Assembly (NCBI RefSeq): GCF_041080625.1
Contig: NZ_CP163518.1
Location: forward strand, 6,131,501-6,195,500
DNA: 64,000 nucleotides
DNA from: Streptomyces sp. CG1
GTDB lineage: Bacteria > Actinomycetota > Actinomycetes > Streptomycetales > Streptomycetaceae
Direction: 5' to 3'
Below the pieces are notes generated by a model, which worked only from the letters and a program-made list of their open reading frames with translations, had not been told where the DNA came from and made no database searches. Position numbers and translations under genes: made by a program. Shown here piece after piece: positions 61,210 to 64,000 of the stretch. The number at the start of each line of letters is the position of its first letter. Position 1 is the first letter of the stretch.

Positions 61210-61241
61210 TACACCACTTCTCAGGACGCAACCGAGACCTC
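61210..61241. repeat. right terminal inverted repeat of the IS256-type element
   Basis: On the minus strand it reads gaggtctcggttgcgtcc...gaagtggtgta, pairing with the left end. Confidence 0.82.
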
Positions 61242-61262
61242 CAGCCCATCTGGAGTTCACAA

Positions 61263-62580
61263 GTGAAGCGTTCTCCCCGCACCTTTACAGCCGCACTCAC
61301 CGCATCAGCGGCCCTGCTGCTGCCGCCTGCGGCTCTGGCGGAGGTGGCGATCCCTCCCGGACAAGATCAAGGGAGCGGGCAGCGGAACGGGACAGCCTCG
61401 GCGAGGCAAGACGGGCAAGGTGGTCAGAACTCCAGACAAGCCCGCGTCGCTGATCCAGTACCGGGTCAGACTGGACAATGCTGTGCAAGGCGTATGGAAG
61501 TCTGGAAGACCATCTCCCTGACTACGGACGCCGGGGGTTGTGGCTGATGCCTGCAGCGATCAAGGCATGCGCTGCGCTGGGCGTCTGCGTCAACGCGGCC
61601 TGTGCCCTCGGGGAGAGGGTAACCAGACTCCGCCGTCATCCAAGCCCTCCGGCAGCACTTTCAGCGCCTCGGCCACCGCCACCCGTATAAAGTCATGCAG
61701 ACCGGCGGCAGCAGCTCGGGCAGCTCCACCAAGCCGCTCGCTGCTGTCGACCCCAACTGGCAGCCCCCGGCGTGCTGGTACGAGCCGGCCGCCACCCCTG
61801 GGCAGCTCAAGGATGCCGTGGACCGCCTCAAGAAGGGCGGCGACCTGGTGCCGGTCACGCCCACCTTCAGCTGGGGTGAGCAACTGATGCTGGACCACTA
61901 CGACAAGGGCAAGGCAGAGGACAGCAGCGGCGACGGCTACAAGAACTGCAACGTCGGCAAGAACGGCATGTTCTGGCGTGGTTTGGTCAACAAGGACCGG
62001 GAGGACGACCCCGCCTCCGCGCTCTGCGAACGTACCCTGTTCTGGCAGAACGCTCATACGCTGCCCAAGGACGAGTACGCGCCCACTCCGGCGGTCCTGG
62101 CCGCGTACGCCTACACCAAGATCAACGTCTCGCCGACCGCGATCGAGCTGAAGCCAGCGGTGAAGTCGACAGTGAACGTGCTGACTTGGGTCTGACTGGA
62201 CAAAGCCACCTTCAAGGAGGTGAGAGTCCGTGCGGAACTGCCGGAGGCCGGGGTGTGGGCGGAGACCACCGCCATGCCGGTTGCCCTGCATCTGGATCCC
62301 GGCACCGGGGATGCCGAGACGATTCCGGCATTCGGAGACTGTGCGATCAACGACGACGGCTCGGTCGGCGCCCCGTACGCCACTAGTGACGCCGACAAAT
62401 CGCCATCGTGTGGCATCCGCACTTGCGCGCCAGCGGTGGCCGGCCCTACCAGGTGAAGGCGTCCATCACCTGGCAGATCACCTGGCGCGGATCCGGCGGC
62501 GCCAAGGGGGACCTGCCCGACGGCACTTCAAAACGACCCAGGACAAGACGGTCCAGGAGATCCAGGCCGTCAACCGCTGA
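61263..62580 (+). pseudogene. decayed secreted-protein gene
   Basis: A GTG start gives an intact signal peptide (RTFTAALTASAALLLPPAALA). The reading frame then shifts several times: the SLIQYRVRLDNAVQGVW block is in the +1 frame, TISLTTDAGGCG and the long CWYEPAATPGQLKDAVDRL...AVKSTVNVLTWV block return to frame 0, an in-frame TGA at 62193 interrupts TWV-LDKATFKEVRV, PYQVKASITWQITWRGSGG is in another frame, and FKTTQDKTVQEIQAVNR* in a third. Together they read as one secreted protein of about 430 residues. The piece from 61695 to 62195 alone could be called as a 166-aa gene, but context shows decay. Confidence 0.82.
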
Positions 62581-62590
62581 GCGACGAACC

Positions 62591-62625
62591 GAACCCGGCG
62601 AGGCTTTTACCGCTTCGCCGGGTTC
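62591..62625. terminator. perfect 11-base hairpin terminator
   Basis: GAACCCGGCGA pairs with TCGCCGGGTTC around a T-containing loop, between the pseudogene end and the convergent 332-aa gene. Confidence 0.8.
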
Positions 62626-62642
62626 CGGGTTGGTGGGTGTAG

Positions 62643-63641
62643 TCAGGAGCCCGACGGGGCCTTGTAGAGCCGTACCGTGGTGGCGATCTTCCGTATCGTC
62701 GCGTCCGGTACCTCGCCGGACACACCCTTGGCGCCGAAGAACGACCAGGAGACCAGGTCCCCTGCGCTGTTCTTGAAGCCGAAGGTCCATGCTTTGCCGT
62801 CCGAATCGCACTTCTTCGACTTCGGCACGCCTACGGACCAGGCAGTGCCCAGAGTGCCCTTGAGGCCGGAACTCGTGGTGAAGGCCTCCAAGGTGCTGGA
62901 CTTCACCTTTTTCTTGTCCGGCTGGGTGTACCCGCCGTACACCCAGGTCTCGGGGTCGGAGCCGGCAATGTCCTGAGTGCTTTTGTAGCCGTTGTTGCCC
63001 CTTGTGCCCACCTGCGCCAAAGGTGTGTTCTCCAGGGTGCCGTCCCGGTCGTCGTCCGAGGAACACCACTTCTTCTGCAGCATCGCGACATTGCGGATCG
63101 CTATGAGCGGATTGTCGTTGGGGTCTCCCTGCTTGGAGACATAGGAGACCCAGCTGGCGGACTGGATCTCCCATTGGGGCGGGACATCGAACGCGATTCC
63201 CTGCTCCGGGTTCGTCAGGACCTTCCAGCCCTTGATCGTGGCGGCTTGAGTGTCAGAGCTCCGAGGATTGGCCGAACTCTGAGACGAGGACGCGGTGTTG
63301 GTCGGCTTCGGACCGGGCTCGTCGTGCTTGTGGCCGCCGAGCACCAGGAACCCGGTCACACCCGCGGCAAGCACGACGGCCGCCGCAGCGATGACGGCGA
63401 CGATGCCGGTCCGGTTCCGGCCGCCGTGCGTCGGCGGAGGCACGGGGGCACCGGCTGCCGGCTGCTGCACGGGAGTCTGCCAGGGCTGCGGCTGCTGATA
63501 CGGGTTTGGCTGGCCGGGGCCGGGCTGTTGGTATGGGTTCGGCTGGCCAGGGCCAGGCTGCTGGTACGGGTTCGGCTGGTGCCCGACCGGGGGCTGCTGC
63601 GGGTTCTGGCCGCCCCTCGGCGGCTGTTCTCCTGGCCACAT
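62643..63641 (-). CDS. membrane-anchored extracellular protein with Pro/Gln repeats
   Basis: A 332-residue protein. The cytoplasmic N-terminus contains three to four QPNPYQQP(G/Q)PG repeats (about 18-60); a membrane helix follows (IVAVIAAAAVVLAAGVTGFLVLG, about 82-104), then a Ser/Thr linker and an extracellular domain of about 200 residues with three Cys (LQKKWCSSDD, KKCDSD). This domain type often accompanies Streptomyces type VII-like loci, but I do not assign a function. ATG 63641 has no clear ribosome site and is preceded by a hairpin. Confidence 0.75.
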   Translation of the reverse strand: MWPGEQPPRGGQNPQQPPVGHQPNPYQQPGPGQPNPYQQPGPGQPNPYQQPQPWQTPVQQPAAGAPVPPPTHGGRNRTGIVAVIAAAAVVLAAGVTGFLVLGGHKHDEPGPKPTNTASSSQSSANPRSSDTQAATIKGWKVLTNPEQGIAFDVPPQWEIQSASWVSYVSKQGDPNDNPLIAIRNVAMLQKKWCSSDDDRDGTLENTPLAQVGTRGNNGYKSTQDIAGSDPETWVYGGYTQPDKKKVKSSTLEAFTTSSGLKGTLGTAWSVGVPKSKKCDSDGKAWTFGFKNSAGDLVSWSFFGAKGVSGEVPDATIRKIATTVRLYKAPSGS

Positions 63642-63643
63642 GT

Positions 63644-63659
63644 GCCGTAACGATACGGC
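63644..63659. promoter_or_regulatory. inverted repeat GCCGTA-N4-TACGGC abutting a start codon
   Basis: A perfect six-base stem lies two bases before the ATG of the 332-aa gene, where a ribosome site would be expected. It could be an operator or a translation-blocking hairpin. Confidence 0.4.
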
Positions 63660-64000
63660 GGCCGCCTTCCGGAGCGCGAGCGAGGCCATCCGGAACGACA
63701 GGTGTGATGTATTCGTCCCGGTTGCCGGAAGAGCGGCCGGCGTTGGAGTGCCTTACACATCCACGACTCGCTCCAGGGACTCCCGTCGCGGTTCGTTGGT
63801 TGCTGCCGGGAACAGTGCCACTGGAGGCGGATTGTCGTAGGGCCAGGATTCGGTGACAAGACGACCGATGCCTCGCAGACGCTTCCCTCTGGGCGGGAGT
63901 TGAGCGGAGGGAAGCTGCACTGCTGTCTGCGCCAACTGCTAGCGGAGCGGGGTAAGTTGTTGGGGGCTGCCCATACGGCTATGTCCGGCGACGTGCTCTC
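63660..64000. other. unassigned right edge
   Basis: No frame with coding bias or a recognisable product is visible in the last 340 bases. It may be the promoter region of the minus-strand gene and of a gene beyond the window. Confidence 0.4.

Larger units (their letters stand above)
59796..61241. mobile_element. IS256-family insertion sequence
   Basis: A 1446-base element bounded by imperfect terminal inverted repeats and filled by one transposase gene. It lies between cassette B and a decayed secreted-protein gene, with its right end 21 bases before the pseudogene start. No 8-9 base target duplication is visible at the ends (left flank gtgatcga, right flank cagcccat). Confidence 0.88.

Noticed and set aside
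59788..61249. Target-site duplication of the IS element
   Set aside because: The eight bases flanking the inferred ends (gtgatcga and cagcccat) do not match.
61695..62195. Independent 166-aa gene
   Set aside because: It is the best-preserved frame of a longer decayed gene whose signal peptide and C-terminus are in other frames.

Overview
The window looks like a chromosomal segment of a Streptomyces or close relative. The evidence is very high GC with strong third-position G/C bias, TTA leucine codons that are almost absent (seen in three genes only), a futalosine-pathway menaquinone gene set, an AfsR/SARP regulator pair, an XRE(DUF5753)/DUF397/HATPase triad, many GTG starts and 4-base GTGA/ATGA gene overlaps. 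Everything is read from sequence alone; no database search was run.

Layout. 0-9 kb: hemL and a histidine phosphatase, then a Tat/lipoprotein polysaccharide-deacetylase-like protein and a system II cytochrome c maturation block (ResA-like thioredoxin, CcdA, ResB, CcsA). 9-13 kb, minus strand: a TetR regulator, a yeast-type cytosine deaminase, an isopenicillin-N-synthase-like oxygenase and a free-standing condensation-domain protein, which may form a small metabolic unit. 13-20.6 kb, accessory membrane signalling: a TTA-containing membrane protein, a Ser/Thr kinase with an extracellular ricin-like domain, two overlapping genes sharing a near-identical Asn/Gly/Tyr-rich motif, and a three-gene overlapping operon (membrane binding-protein-like, lipoprotein binding-protein-VWA fusion, membrane protein). 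21-26 kb: menaquinone genes (UbiD-type decarboxylase, MqnP, UbiX, MqnE) with a Lrp/AsnC regulator; MqnA lies apart at 43.4 kb. 26-31 kb: GNAT, DUF4229, TetR, MaoC and an acyl-CoA ligase around a double palindrome. 31-38 kb: regulators, namely LysR, HATPase, XRE, DUF397, an ATP-grasp remnant, SARP and an AfsR-like protein with two TTA codons. 38.5-41.1 kb: a methyltransferase surrounded by noncoding tandem repeats. 41-46.5 kb: AzlCD with a divergent XRE-cupin regulator, a cold-shock protein, MqnA, a Ser/Thr kinase and a short GntR protein.

46.7-63.6 kb is the most interesting part. An EssC-like ATPase with N-terminal FHA-like regions (type VII secretion motor), with a divergent WXG100-size protein beside it, is flanked by two cassettes of the same design: a small WXG100-like protein, a large helical membrane protein with the DW.P...EDP.PG start typical of type VII substrates, a membrane protein and two small soluble proteins. 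No EccB, EccD, EccE or mycosin gene is present. An IS256-type element and a secreted-protein pseudogene with several frameshifts sit at the right edge. I read this as an orphan, duplicated type VII-like export/effector locus; its function is inference.
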